A DNA stretch of 64,000 bases from Siphlonurus alternatus. Taxonomy: Eukaryota > Arthropoda > Insecta > Ephemeroptera > Siphlonuridae. This document shows, piece after piece, positions 1 through 16,185 of the stretch. Each line of letters opens with the position of its first letter. Position 1 is the first letter of the stretch. The notes below the pieces were generated by a model that worked only from the letters and a program-made list of their open reading frames with translations, ran no database searches and was not told the DNA's origin. Where the stretch lies: contig OX463785.1 of the NCBI GenBank assembly GCA_949825025.1, positions 22,879,971-22,943,970 of the forward strand, read 5' to 3'. Both the position numbers and the translations under genes were made by a program.

Positions 1-253
1 AGATTTTTTGGAGACCCAGAACTATTTTTAAATAATTATTGAAAGTACTGCCACGCCCCCTGGAGGCGTCAATAGGTCTCCAGTCTCTATCCTTTTTATT
101 AAGAATTCAGAGGTGCCAACTGAAATCACATGACTTTCAATAATTATTTAAAAATAGTTCCGGGTCTCAAAAAAATCTGAAAAAATATCAGAGTAGCATA
201 ATTTGGTACTCTATTCATTTCTGCAATAATTTTTTTCATGTATGTTGTCCATT
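1..253. mobile_element. MITE family A, subfamily copy cut by window edge
   Basis: The two arms around about 25-50 and 150-180 are inverted copies: AACTATTTTTAAATAATTAT reads back as ATAATTATTTAAAAATAGTT. The right part carries the family signature CATTTCTGCAATAA. The terminal TGTCCATT matches the half copy at 2,150-2,256 rather than the standard family end. The left end is outside the window. Confidence 0.7.
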
Positions 254-964
254 GTGTATTATGTCTAATTGTTTGTGCTTCTTATTGGTTTTATTTTTGT
301 ATATATTGTATATATTTCTGCTTTTTCATGTTCTTGTTTAATTAGGTGAATAGACACTGTATAGTGATTTGGTTGTTTCAGCAGCCGTTTCTATTTGCCC
401 CATAGGCTCACATGTTTCTATCTTTTATTGTATTTTCAGCCTATGAAAGATTTAATAAATAAATAAATAAATAAATGTTCTTTTAGGCTGGAGATGTACT
501 AACACTTATGTATCCTAAATATGGGAAATATGTGTTGGATTCAATAAATAAATAAAATGCGATTAGAAAATTTCAACAATAATTATTTTTTTAGTTTCAA
601 ATTTAAATATTTAATATGTGTTTATTTTATTTATGTTTGAAAAATAAATGTTTTAAATTAATTAAATTTAAAGATTTTAATAGAAAGTTATTTGTTGTCG
701 TATATGGTTCTATGGTTTTTATAGATTTATAAATATAGTGTATATTTATTTATAATTAAAATTATTTATTTAAAAACATTTACTGATTATTATATCAATG
801 AATGTAAATTGTATTGAAATGATTTCTTGTAAAATGATAACATGTGAGCTGAATTCTACATCATTGGGAAATATTTAAAATAAAAACATTGAATTGAAGT
901 TTATAATATGAATGTAATGGAATTAATATCATTAATATTCTATATAATATATTATATTATTTTA

Positions 965-1124
965 TATTATATTATATTATATTATATTATATTATATTAT
1001 ATTATATTATATTATATTATATTATATTATATTATATTATATTATATTATATTATATTATATTATATTATATTATATTATATTATATTATATTATATTAT
1101 ATTATATTATATTATATTATATTT
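965..1124. repeat. (ATATT)n microsatellite
   Basis: About 160 bp of a 5-bp unit, almost pure. A 79-codon open frame runs through it only because the repeat has no stop in that frame. The same unit recurs at 55,206-55,425 on the opposite strand. Confidence 0.97.
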
Positions 1125-1164
1125 TACTTTTGCAATTGTACACTTAGTTTATTTTAGTGTATAT

Positions 1165-1486
1165 AATGGAGTATTGACTTAATTTTTTTTATTGCAGAAA
1201 TGGATAGAGCGTGCAAAGTTATGCTACCCTGATTTTTTTCAGATTTTTTAGAGCCCGGGAGCTATTTTTAAAAAATTATTAAAAGTTATTTTTGTGGCGT
1301 CACGAGACGCCGCTCCTTAAGAAAAAGATAGGACTTGTCGCCGCGTGACGTCACAAAAAGGACTTTCAATAATTTTTTAAAAATACTTTCGGGGCTCTAA
1401 AAAATCTGAAAAAATCAGGGTGGCATAACTTTGCACGCTCTAAGATCCATTTCTGCAATAAAAAAAATTGAGGACAATACTCCATT
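1165..1486. mobile_element. MITE family A, full copy
   Basis: A complete 322-bp near-perfect long inverted repeat with ends AATGGAGTATTG and CAATACTCCATT. Going inward it contains GATAGAGCGTGCAAAG, TTTTTCAGATTTTTTAGAGC and a GC-richer centre with GTGACGTCAC. It is nearly identical to the copies at 56,487 and 57,665, so the family probably moved recently. No ORF lies inside, so it is non-autonomous. Confidence 0.9.
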
Positions 1487-2149
1487 TAATATAGGAATGA
1501 GCTAAAAAATATGAAAATGCTTTGATGGAATTCTGTATCTATAATAAGATTTTTATTGAATAAAAAAGTTAACTAAACATCAACAATGTCAAAAAAACAT
1601 TGTTAGGGGAAGTTATTTTCAGCCCTTTCTTGTTAAAGTAAATGCACTCAGCTCAAGGAATTGCGTAATTCTTCACTTAATGTAGTTAACAATGACACTG
1701 ATAATAAAATTAAATGTTAAATTAAACTATATTGTTGAAGGGACGAAATTAAATATAAATTTCCAGAATGTCTAATGATTCAGAGAGAAATTGGATTGCA
1801 TTTCGACCCGTTCTTCCCCTAAGATATCTTCTCGTCTGAAATCTCTAGGAGGAAAATAAATAAGATAGAATACATTTTATTAGTTTTGGTTTTCAATAAA
1901 AAATAATATGTTATAATGCAACAGGTTTTTAGCAATATGTAAATTGGTATTTTATTAAATAAATATATAAGTCAAATAGTTAATATCAATGATTTAAAAA
2001 AAAAAATTCACAAATCACAAAAAAAAAATTTAATCGTTTTATTTTATAAAATTCACTATTTTTTAGGTTTATAATAAAAGGTTCTATTTTATGACTGCAA
2101 TTTTATAATTAGTTTTGAAGCACTTTATCTATTATTTACATAAATTTAC
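1487..2149. other. AT-rich DNA, no gene seen
   Basis: Nothing recognisable beyond A/T runs. No long open frame and no repeat family was matched. Confidence 0.5.
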
Positions 2150-2256
2150 ATGAAATAGTTCTGTGTCTAAAAAAAATCTGAAAAAATTCAGAGTTGCATA
2201 ATTTGGTATCCTCCATTCATTTCTGCAATAAAATTTTTTCATGCATGTTGTCCATT
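2150..2256. mobile_element. MITE family A, right-half relic
   Basis: Only the right arm survives: ATAGTT-like sequence, then AAAAAAATCTGAAAAAATTC, CATTTCTGCAATAA and terminal TGTCCATT. It is the same subfamily as the copy at the window start. Confidence 0.6.
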
Positions 2257-2289
2257 TATTTGTATCTACATATAGCTTTTAAACGAATT

Positions 2290-2485
2290 TCGTTGAAATA
2301 AATATCATATTTCATTCACTTTTAACGCCTGTTCTTTCCTCATATTTTGCACCATTTCTAATAGGAAAAATATGAAAATTCCATCCTCTATTAGTCGTGA
2401 AATGTTAGATATTTTATTTTGATTTCGTTCTCACTTTGAGCGAAGAAATAAAATATGTTTTAGGAGTTAAAAATTAAATTTACGC
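2290..2485 (-). mobile_element. MITE family B, truncated copy
   Basis: Reverse-oriented. It begins with GTTGAAATAAAT (the family 3' end) followed by TTCACTTTTAACGCC, a TTTTGCACCATTT block and CTCACTTTGAGCGAAGAA. The family 5' end is missing. Confidence 0.7.
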
Positions 2486-2818
2486 ATGACATTTCTTTTA
2501 ATTCAGGTTTAAGAAAGTCTAAACCTGCGTCATAGTATTTCATATTGACTTCAACTATAAGTTGTATTTTTTTTTTCTTTAGTTCTAATATAAAATGTTT
2601 ACAATGCTGGGAGTTGAGTAAACTTTTAGAGACGTTAAGTATAAGTGACAGAAAAATCAAAACATGAGACGTCATCAAATAACATGAACTAAACTTATTG
2701 GTTGAGACATGTGTCTGTTTATATACCTGTGTAGTGATGTGGGAGGGAGGGAGAAATGGTCAGAAAGAGAGAAAGCAATGAGATAGAGAGAAATATATAT
2801 GGAGAGCAAATATTATAT

Positions 2819-2974
2819 ATACTAGCCGTCACATTTAACTTGGTCATGTTCGGAACCGCTCGGGAATCATTCGGCTCGGCTCGGCCAATGATGTCCTTCG
2901 TTACAAAACAGCTACCAATGATTGAGAGCGTTACAAACACGACCATAACCAAATTAAATGTGATGGCTAGTGTA
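2819..2974. mobile_element. MITE family H, inverted-repeat element
   Basis: Terminal inverted repeats of about 25 bp: ACTAGCCGTCACATTTAAC at left, and at right GTTAAATGTGATGGCTAGT-like sequence with few changes. The interior is GC-richer than its surroundings, with CGGCTCGGCTCGG. A 175-codon minus-strand ORF (2,719-3,246) runs through it but has no coding character. Confidence 0.7.
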
Positions 2975-3343
2975 GAGAGAGAAATGGTGACAGAGGGAGA
3001 CCAAAAGGTCAAAAATAGAGAAAATAATGAGTAAAAAAGATGGTTGGTTGGTTGGTATTTTGGGGCAATCGACACATTTTGGTCATGTATGCCCAGTGTC
3101 ACAAAAAGAGAGAGAGAGAGAAGAAGCTTATTCGAGCATTTTGGTGTCTCAGTTTGCTTGTCACCGAGGGTACGACAAAGACAGCAGTGAGATCGGCACA
3201 TCACTCGAGGCGCCACGTGATGGAAATCGATCTTCACCAACGTCATACAAATATCAATGCTTTATCTCAGAGTATTGGTGAACAGAATAATGTGCTTTTT
3301 TATTATTATATTTACTAATAAAAATTAATGTAAATTATAATAT
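2975..3343. other. GC-richer repeat-like DNA, no gene supported
   Basis: It holds GA-rich tracts, a (TTGG)n patch and a GC-richer block at about 3,150-3,245. A segment near 3,060-3,096 (GGGGCAATCGACACATTTTG onward) resembles 15,262-15,297, so part of it is dispersed repeat. Confidence 0.4.
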
Positions 3344-3591
3344 CCTAAGTTGAAAATTTTCGTCTTTCGACTCATTTTACACGTCTAATAAACATATTTT
3401 TACATTAAAAATTATTATTTCTCACGCTTCACTTGAGGGTGAAACGGAGACAAAATTTCTAACATTTTATCTTTAACAAAAGGAAAGAAGACATAATCTC
3501 GATATCCTCCTATTTTTCCCATGTTGCAAAATGGGAGGGAAATGGTGAGGGGAGACGTAATAAGTGAATGAAAATTTCTATTTCAACTCAA
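3344..3591 (+). mobile_element. MITE family B, near full-length copy
   Basis: Starts CCTAAGTTGAAAATTTTCGT and ends TTTCAACTCAAG. It includes the internal landmarks GACTCATTTTACACGTCTAA and TTGCAAAATGGGAGG. Confidence 0.75.
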
Positions 3592-3669
3592 GATATTTAA
3601 TTAAACACCCTATGATTGGGGAGTTTCAGGTTCAATATTATGGATATTAATTTTTCATATTGTAAATAA

Positions 3670-5675
<2,006 letters not shown>

Positions 5676-7694
5676 TTTTGCTTCTCATGCGTAAAACAGC
5701 ATTAGAAAAATGGTCTATAAATATTCCAAATTTTAAAGATAGTATTAAAAAAATAGCATGGTAGCAAGAGAAACACTGAAAAACCCTAAAATTGTTTATA
5801 TCTTTCTTTTATGTTAATGATCATTAAAATACTACACTAGAAAACCTCCAATTTAAAATAATTTTTAATTACCATGGAAAACACGAAAATATACAGAAGA
5901 TATATTCGCAAATACTTTGCATGCAATTTGTATATATTTTTTTAATTATTATTATAATTATAATTTTTGCACTCGTTTATTTTATAAAATTGAGTGCTTG
6001 CAGAAAGCATATAGGGTATAGGCTTTAAAAAAAATCAATATATGGACTTCTAAATTATTAAACAATAATTTTCAAAATATTTTTCATATTTAGAATATTA
6101 AATTTCAATTGATGTAATAAAAAACGGAATATGATACATTTAAAAAAAAATGCTTTCAGTAAGAATGGATCTCCCCTCTTATTTTTAGTCAAAGTAATTC
6201 AACGTTTTATTGCAGCAAATAAAATTTGTCCCATTTATCAAAGTTTTTTTTATGATCATGTTATTTACTGTGAATCTAATACTCTATATTTGATAAAAAG
6301 TTTTAAAATACGATTTACAATAATATAATGTGAACATCATGTTGACGGATAGGATTTCTTATGGATAATAGAAATTTTGTTTACAATTTTTTTATTTTAG
6401 TTATTGAGGGTTTACACAAATATATGCAGTTCAACTTCCTATCACTTCACTTTACAGAAACGTGTACCTATAAATAAATCTCTTTTCGTTTCTGTGGTAT
6501 TCATATTTATAATTATGTACTACTTATTATATAATATTTTGGAATAATTGTCATATTTTGGTTTCCTTTACCCTGCTCCATCAGATCATTATTTATATTT
6601 TTATCTAGTAACCTATTTTCGGACATGCATGTAAAATTAATATAAAAAAATATTTAATTAAAAGAATTTACTATTAAGAAATGTACGCATATTTCTAATA
6701 TATATTTTTTTAATTAGTACATTTTTTTTACAAAATTTTAAATACAATTTAAAATTATTTTATAATTTAGAAAAAAAATATGCAAAATATTTTCGTTAAT
6801 TTGAGACCATTACATAAAGATCCAAATGATGCAGGAACCAAGATTCATATTTATAATCTAATTTAATATTGCTTTCTTAATAAAATACATGTGACAAAGC
6901 TATGCAATATTTAGAATATTTAGTACATTAAATTCTATTTTGATATTAAATTTCACCGCCCACGAGGTGAGAGATGCGTTATTCGGCAAAGTGTAAATAT
7001 TTTGGTTTGCATATTTCAAATTCATGTGTTACGCCTGCGGTTTGCGTAGCAAAGCATTAAATTCTGGAAGGTACTACAAAATCATTTTATCATCTCTTCT
7101 AAACATGAAGTAATTCCCGTCAGTAGGTCATTGTTTTTCGAAAGTTAATAAATTTATACATATTATTTCTAATATTTAAATTATGATCCTTTTTAAATAT
7201 TTTCATTTACAAATGAAAGTAATAATATTATAAATACTTAATGAGCTTAAAAACAATAAAATTGTTACATTTTATTTTATTATTTTAATATATTAAATAT
7301 TAAAATATAAAAAAATAATAATTTAAATATAAAATTTTGAATTATAAAATATGCATTTTTTTGTATAATTAGATGCAAAGAAATTAATACCAGGTTAAAT
7401 ACATATTATAGATACGAGTAGTTAAAAATGTCACTAATTCACTACAGTTGAGTTCAATCGAAAATGTTTGAATTATTATTTTTTTTTATTATTTTAAATC
7501 ATTTGGCTTGTACAGAGACAAACATTGAACAAGTCAAAACTTATTATAAAATATAAAACTAATATTAAATTATGCATATATATATAATTATATACAATTA
7601 TTCTCCTTAAGTTGCTGCACCAACAAATAAGGTAAGAGGTAGCGTTTGTGATATCCAGAAGTGTACAGTTACGGATATGTCGGATATAAGACTT
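5676..7694. other. AT-rich DNA, no gene seen
   Basis: Two kilobases without coding signal. A slightly GC-richer patch at 6,955-7,060 (CCGCCCACGAGG, GCCTGCGGTTTGCG) is unexplained. Confidence 0.5.
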
Positions 7695-7950
7695 TGTTTT
7701 ATTCGCTAATAAATATCGCTAATACCGTCTCGTCTAATTTCTTCTTATTTTGTACCATTTTAGAGAAAAAAAAGAGGGAAAAAAGATGAGATTACGTCTT
7801 CTTTCCTTTTCTTGAGCATAAAATGTTAAAAATATTGTCTCCATTTCATCCTCACTTTGAACGAGGAAGAAATAAGATGTGTTTTAGAGATAAAAATATT
7901 AGGTTTAGATGTGTTAATGATAAGTTGAAGACGTAATTTTTCAAGTAGAC
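7695..7950 (-). mobile_element. MITE family B copy
   Basis: Reverse-oriented. It carries TTTTGTACCATTTTAGAG, the GTCTCCATTTCATCCTCAC block, GAGGAAGAAATAAGATGTG and a final AGTTGAAGACGTAATTTTTC. Confidence 0.8.
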
Positions 7951-9440
7951 TGATTTTACGATGTTAATCATACACAACAACGTAGTTCAAATTCTTACCA
8001 CTATAAGGTTCTCCACTAACTTTTATGGTCTCAATATCGTCTGTTTTACCTTCATTTCAAGATACCATGTATCAGGTTTATCTTGAGTAGTGGGCGTATA
8101 TAAAACGACCAGAGATTCACAGCAATGTTTTTACTAACTTTTTTTTTTTTATTTTTCCTTTTGTGGTACAAAAAAGTTAATGCACGTTGGCAAAGAATGG
8201 TTTTCTCTCCTCCAAGCTCAGCTCAAAAGGAGGAGGATCAAGTCTTGCTATAATCCTATACTAAGATATGCGTTTTTCGTCTCAAGATAACCGAGCAGAA
8301 AAAATTGTTTAAACTTAACGTTATATTTCACCATCAAAAATATGAAATTGTAAAATAATTGTATTTTATTTTCGTAAAAAAAAAAATAAATAAATAAATA
8401 CGTAAAACAGTATAGAGTTGTATACAGCAAAATATTTGTACAATTTTTATATTATATATAATAAGAGTTTCAATTACTAAAAAAATATAAATCAATAAAG
8501 ACTTGATTTGAACTGGCTAATAATATCAGCCGTAATTAATTCTTGGTTAAAAAAAAGTACTGATCTCATAAAACATTAAAATATTAATCTAAAGTGTGAC
8601 AAATTAATTTATAATACCATGCAGGATAAAGTATTTTATGAAGGAGGTTTCCATGGTTTCCTCAATCACTTTCTGAAAATTGATTCCCTAGTTCACGGAT
8701 TTTAGAAACTAAATATTTTTCAAGCATATTAGGATTAGTTCACGAATTAAAAGTGTATGCAAGTCACTTTTAATAAGCTTTGTATCCTGTGGCTTTGTTT
8801 TCTTATTGTATTAAAATGTAGATCAATGAACGTTATTTCTATGTGTAATTACTTAGAAGAAATAGCTAAAGTTTTGTATTGAAATTTTCTCAATAAACAT
8901 TACATTACAAAAAATATACAAGCATGAATATTAAAATTTTCACAGTAAAAAGTTCAATCGCAAAATACATTTCAACTTTTTAAAAACTTTAAAGTTATTA
9001 TTACATTTCTCTTTGTTAAATATTTGTATAAAATGTATACAAAAAAAAAATATAAAATTATGCACACAATTAAGAACTTGCATTATAGTAATAAATTATA
9101 AAGTTTCTATAAGTTGAAATATTTTCAATAAATAATTAACAATATAACATTAATTTTCTATAATTATGTTGAAAAGTTGTTAAATTTCAACAATATAATT
9201 ATGTTGTAGCATAAAGAGGAAACTTGTTAACAACAATGTTCATTTCAATTGTCACAAGTTGGGAGTTTCATATTACATTGTTGTTTCGTTAAAATAATAG
9301 AAAAAAAAAAGAATATTGTATGATGACGTAAGAAGATTTTAATGGAGGTTTAAGGCTTTTGGTTAAGAGTATATATAGGTTAGAATAGGGAGCCAGATGG
9401 TATAACCATACCAACCCGACGATGGCTCTTTTTATAATAT

Positions 9441-9442
<2 letters not shown>
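7951..9442. other. AT-rich DNA with one dispersed motif, no gene seen
   Basis: Mostly featureless. A short open stretch on the minus strand around 8,180-8,260 is GC-richer but ends after about 25 codons and is not supported as an exon. The dispersed core motif at 8,643-8,670 lies here. Confidence 0.4.
8643..8670 (+). repeat. GAGGTTTCCATGGTTTCC dispersed core, copy 1
   Basis: Contains GAGGTTTCCATGGTTTCC followed by TCAATCAC. The same core occurs at 16,261, 17,193, 29,622, 54,933 and, inverted, 62,331. Confidence 0.6.
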
Positions 9443-9498
<56 letters not shown>

Positions 9499-9518
9499 AT
9501 TTTCTCTCTCTCTCTAAA
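9443..9518. repeat. (CT)n microsatellite, interrupted
   Basis: Pure CT to about 9,487, then CT with T-rich interruptions. Confidence 0.95.
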
Positions 9519-10282
9519 GCTAAAAAAACGAAGAAAGTCTCTTTTTTCTTCCGCCACAAATAAAGTTTAAAACAAACTCTGTTTTACATATCGATTTAAA
9601 TATTTTTTTTGTTCATGTTTCTTCCACTTCAGCTACAAAATGTAAAGTTATATATTTTTTTTTCTACAAATATATTATAACAAAGAGAGAAGAAATTTAT
9701 AATATTTTAGAAAAAAAAAAGAAATCCTTATAAATTCAGTAAATATAAGTTATAAAAAATATATGGTAAGATTGTAAAAATATTGTATAAATTCATAAAA
9801 AAGAATTTAAACAATGTATCCAGCATGGTGGATTGATTGTGAATTCACATGCAAAGATAATAAATGCTTCAAAGCGATGAATGGGAATATTTTATTTCAT
9901 CCCTTGTTTCAGAAAAAAAAAAATTATTGTATAATTTTATAACAATTTCATAGCTTCTTATTTACAATTAAAATATTTTAAAAATTCCTATATTTGTTTT
10001 ATTTCACCCATGCATAAATTATTTACAATGATATTTACAAAATATGTTTTAAATATACTGGACAAAGAAAAAAACTATTTTTTGGAACCATTATCTTATT
10101 ATTGAATTACGTTATTTATTATGATATTATTATCACAAAAAGTCAGAAATTATCAAGCAAGATTGTCACTATTTCAGTAAACTCCTCAGCACTAAAAATT
10201 TATTATAACTTAATTATAACTGAGTGATCGCGGATCAAACGGGATTAAAAAACCATTTCAGGTATAAAATATACAAAGCTTA
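9519..10282. other. AT-rich DNA, no gene seen
   Basis: No coding signal or repeat recognised. Confidence 0.5.
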
Positions 10283-10364
10283 TTTTTTGTACGAACTTTT
10301 CTTATCTATGTAAACAATACAAAATAATTTGTTCTTGCCCAAACAGTTTAAGGCATTATAATTG
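10283..10364 (+). repeat. 82-bp direct repeat, copy 1
   Basis: TTTTTGTACGAACTTTTCTT onward is repeated at 11,431-11,512 with few substitutions, in the same orientation and 1,148 bp apart. Similarity stops abruptly on both sides. Neither copy shows inverted ends. Confidence 0.8.
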
Positions 10365-11430
10365 TAAAGATCTTTTGTCACTAATTTTCAATATCTCATT
10401 TCCAATTTCCAAATAATTTTTTAAGTGGTTGTGTATATACTTGTAATTAATTGGACCCTAAAACCAGAAAAAAGAGAGTATTAATACTCTTTAAGTTCCT
10501 CTGCTAAAATTAGGAAACATATTATGTAACAGAATGTGTTATTAATTAATGAACAAAATAATTAATAATTAATAATTATACATTCTTTCGACTCGGAAAC
10601 TGGCACATAATTTTCAATACTATTTTTCTTAGTTGTTTCATTATATTATTAATTAGGCTTGCATGACTTGCATCGTTAATTTTTCATTGTTTTGTTAATT
10701 TTTTTCATCTAAAGTTAAGGGAGCTTTTTATAACCAATATTATTTTTTTTATGTTCAGTATTTGAAGACCTTATAACGTTTAGCCCCCCTTTACTTTTAT
10801 TAAAAAATGACCCCTTTAACAGGGTCATGGTAGGTATTTTCAATCATTTAGTTTCTTAGTGCTTAAAATTAAAAAAAAAAATCAATTTTTTGTACTCGGT
10901 TCATTTATGCAAGTTATTTATTACATTTAAATAATAGAAATTCTTCATTAAATTATAGTTATGACGATAATTACAAAATTACACCAAATCCAGGACTAAA
11001 TAAGATCTTTCTTGTATTGTCATTATGTTCATTTTACATGATAATTTCTATTAATTAATTTATTAATCCACATACTTCAATTAATTTGAGTGTTAGTTAT
11101 ATTTGAACAATAATATTCCTTCCCTTCAGAATTCTATACATACAATTTCTCTTAACATGTAAATTTATTATACAATTCTATAATTAATCCACCCCTACTT
11201 GAAGATTAGTTTGAGTGCAAACTCCTAAACTATGTTTATACATGTTAATGTCAATTAACTGCATATTCCTTAATTATAATCTACATTGTACATAAATTGA
11301 TAATATAACATGTTTTTAGTTTATGTTTAATGGTTGTTTTTACAAAATGTTATGTCAACTAGTTTTTGTCTTGATAAAAAAAAAAAAGGTTTCAGTAGAC
11401 ATTTTCTAAACAACATTTCTCTACCTCGTT
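10365..11430. other. AT-rich DNA between direct repeats
   Basis: No ORF or transposon gene lies between the two 82-bp repeats, so a terminal-repeat retroelement is not supported. Confidence 0.5.
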
Positions 11431-11512
11431 GTTTTTGTACGAACTTTTCTTATCTATGAAAACAATACAAAACAATTTGTACTTGCCTAAACAGTTTAAG
11501 ACATTGTAATTG
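11431..11512 (+). repeat. 82-bp direct repeat, copy 2
   Basis: Partner of 10,283-10,364, sharing the TACGAACTTTTCTTATCTAT core and AAACAGTTTAAGACATT-like 3' part. Confidence 0.8.
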
Positions 11513-13998
<2,486 letters not shown>

Positions 13999-14105
13999 AC
14001 CCTGTGTTATACTGATGGGACATATGGTGATTAACAAAGCTGAAAAGGGAAATTTTCCGAGGTGACAAGTGTACATTAAACAGGCATTTAAAGCGTAATT
14101 TCAAT
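13999..14105 (+). repeat. Diverged dispersed repeat K, copy 1
   Basis: CCTGTGTTATAC... ATGGTGATTAACA... GGGAAATTTTCCGAGGTGAC aligns with 32,020-32,114 in the same orientation with small gaps. The reading frame is not conserved between copies, so it is not coding. Confidence 0.5.
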
Positions 14106-15328
14106 ATTAAATTTATAATATTCGACTTGCGCAATGCAATTTTTATTATCATAATATAATATTTCATAAATCGTATTTCACATAACATGCATCACAGAAC
14201 CAATAATAATGGTTTTACAATTCTTCAAATTGTCAAAAAGATTTTTTTATTTTCATTTTTTCGTCAGTTTAATCATTATTTAAGTTAAAAAAATAACAGT
14301 TTAAAATTACCAAACTCGTTATTATCAATTTAAATTTTAATATTATAACATATCTCTCAATAATTTTACTACTTTATTGTAAATTGTACGTTGCCAAGCG
14401 TTGGTCCAGCGCTTTGTCCTCACAATAGACCATTAATTTCATCAGAGCTAGTTGTTATTTGACTGCGAGCTAGCTTCATTGTGTCTATGTATAAAATTTA
14501 CTAACAGGAAAGATAGCACAAAATTAGTACTCAATATTATATAAAATTATTTCCTGTATCAGGTAAAATTATACAACTATGTTCATCTAGGTTTTAGGGA
14601 GGTTTACAGACCATTTTACATGTATTTGTATAAGGAGAGTTCAGATTGTGTGTAATGTTGTTCTAGTTTATTAATATAAATAACTAAATTATTAAATGTT
14701 TTAATTACCAACTTCATTTATTTTTTAATTAGTAAAGTTTTTAATAAATTTTATAAAAGTGTAAATAAATATTAATAAATTTTTAAATTTAAATGTTTTC
14801 AATTGTTTTAATTAAAATTTAATACACAAATAAATCACGCAAATGAATACTTTGAATAAATTAATTTATTATTTATTTTTTTTGTAAAACTGATTTAACA
14901 GGAAATAAATCGTTCAATTTGTGATTGTAATAGATTTTACTTGTAGTATCGAGTATTTCTCTCAGATGGAGGCGAATAGAATAAAATTTAAAATTATCAT
15001 GCCAATCAGTTGAAAGTCACAATTAAACGCCTTATAGCATTCTGTTTTCTTTTGCTCCTATACATTACCGGGAGGAAGGGAGAAGCAAATGACTTGATGG
15101 TTAATTCCTACTCTATTTTTTTTTGTATTAATTCCTTACTTTTTTTGTGGATATATGTTGCTGTTTTTTTCAATTTTTTTGTTAGAGCAATTTTTACATT
15201 TTTTCCCCGTCCTTTTAAAGGAGTTCTAGGTTGTTTTAACCCCCATTTCAATTGAATAATATTTGGGGAAATTGACTAATTTTAGTCTTGTATGCCCCAC
15301 CCCCTCACTCGGTTAAAAGAAACAAAAA
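14106..15328. other. AT-rich DNA, presumed K2P intron/flank
   Basis: It lies downstream (minus strand) of the K2P donor, so at least its right end should be intron. I searched for the expected next exon (a frame opening with the Tyr-Gly of the filter) and did not recognise one. The segment at 15,262-15,297 is a short dispersed repeat shared with about 3,060. Confidence 0.4.
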
Positions 15329-15456
15329 GACATGCATGTACTTACCAATGGTAGTTATGACCGTTAAACAAAGACATGCATGTACTTACCAATGGTAGTT
15401 ATGACCGTTAAACAAAGACATGCATGTACTTACCAATGGTAGTTATGACCGTTAAA
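15329..15456 (-). repeat. 44-bp tandem triplication of the K2P exon 3' end and splice donor
   Basis: Three copies begin at 15,329, 15,373 and 15,417, exactly 44 bp apart. The copies appear identical over their 40-bp core. On the minus strand each unit holds the last ~20 bases of the exon (GGTCATAACTACCATTG), the donor GTAAGT and ~20 bases of intron. The copy at 15,417-15,456 is continuous with the exon and so carries the natural donor. The other two are decoy donors inside the intron. Confidence 0.97.
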
Positions 15457-15896
15457 GAGTAGAGAAATGCTCCTGAGAAAGACCATTGTTGAGAACTTGA
15501 GGATTCTACGTCCACATTGTCCGTACCATCATACCCCATACTGATGGCTTCAATCACCTTCTCTTGGTACTGTCTGAGGTTCTCCAAAACAACCATCTTC
15601 CATTCCTCCTCTGTTCCTGTGAGTTTATGAGAAGCTTCCCATAATTTTCTTGCCGTAATTTTTCGTGCATCTCTAATACTTTTAATGGCAACTGCTCTTT
15701 CATCAATAGCTTCTCTTCCTTCAATTGCTCCAAACATGAAGGCACCACATATTGTATATCCAACAACCAAACCAATAATACCAACATTACTAAACATAAA
15801 AGCAATAAATTGTCTAATAAAATCTTTAATTTTTGTCCATGTTGATTTTTGATTACGATATCTTGATCGATTTCTTGAAGATCTTTTTCTTTCCAT
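15434..15896 (-). CDS. Two-pore-domain (K2P/TWiK-type) potassium channel, first coding exon
   Basis: This exon encodes the N-terminal 154 residues plus one base of a K2P potassium channel, a dimeric plasma-membrane leak channel that helps set resting potential. A basic cytoplasmic N-terminus (Arg/Lys-rich, residues 1-28) is followed by TM1 (about 31-57, with the arthropod-typical FIAFMFSNVG start and GYTICGAFMF). Next come a charged, helical extracellular cap (about 60-138, no cysteine) and pore helix 1 with the filter start SLTVITTIG (about 147-155). The exon ends ATTG|GTAAGT in phase 1, so the filter's Tyr-Gly must come from the next exon. The ATG has A at -3 and G at +4, and an in-frame TAA lies seven codons upstream. 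The second pore domain and TM2-TM4 are absent from what I could read. Family assignment rests on these motifs. The subfamily is not determined. Confidence 0.88.
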
Positions 15897-16159
15897 ATTA
15901 TTATTAATAATATTTTAATTATAATTATAAATATTATAAATACATATTTATTATTTAATAATACCATATCGTTTATTATATTTTTATAATTATTTTTTGT
16001 TCGATCATGGATCGGGTATAATAAATATAAACATTTTTCCATCGTGCTTCATAGATGGTTGCAATTTTTATATCGTATATTTGTCTTACTATTTATTTAA
16101 AAAATCACTTTTTTTGAGGTATCTTCTTCGATTTAAAATTTTTTTTTCAATGTCTCTTT

Positions 16160-16185
16160 CGTTAATCTGAAACAAAAGAATGGAA
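16160..16185 (-). other. Candidate splice acceptor of the K2P first coding exon
   Basis: On the minus strand CTTTTGTTTCAG ends at 16,167, about 270 bases before the K2P ATG, after a pyrimidine-rich tract. It would start the exon at 16,166 and give an ordinary 5' UTR. The evidence is motif only. Confidence 0.3.

Noticed and set aside
2719..3246. Longest ORF in the window, 175 codons, minus strand
   Set aside because: It runs through an inverted-repeat MITE and GA/CT-rich DNA, has no domain, and overlapping plus-strand frames are equally open.
10283..11512. Possible LTR retroelement (direct repeats)
   Set aside because: No TG...CA ends, primer-binding site, polypurine tract or reverse transcriptase between the repeats.
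15554..16042. Second 162-codon minus ORF overlapping the K2P exon
   Set aside because: Different frame from the channel motifs. Its upstream half is Ile/Asn-rich AT translation.
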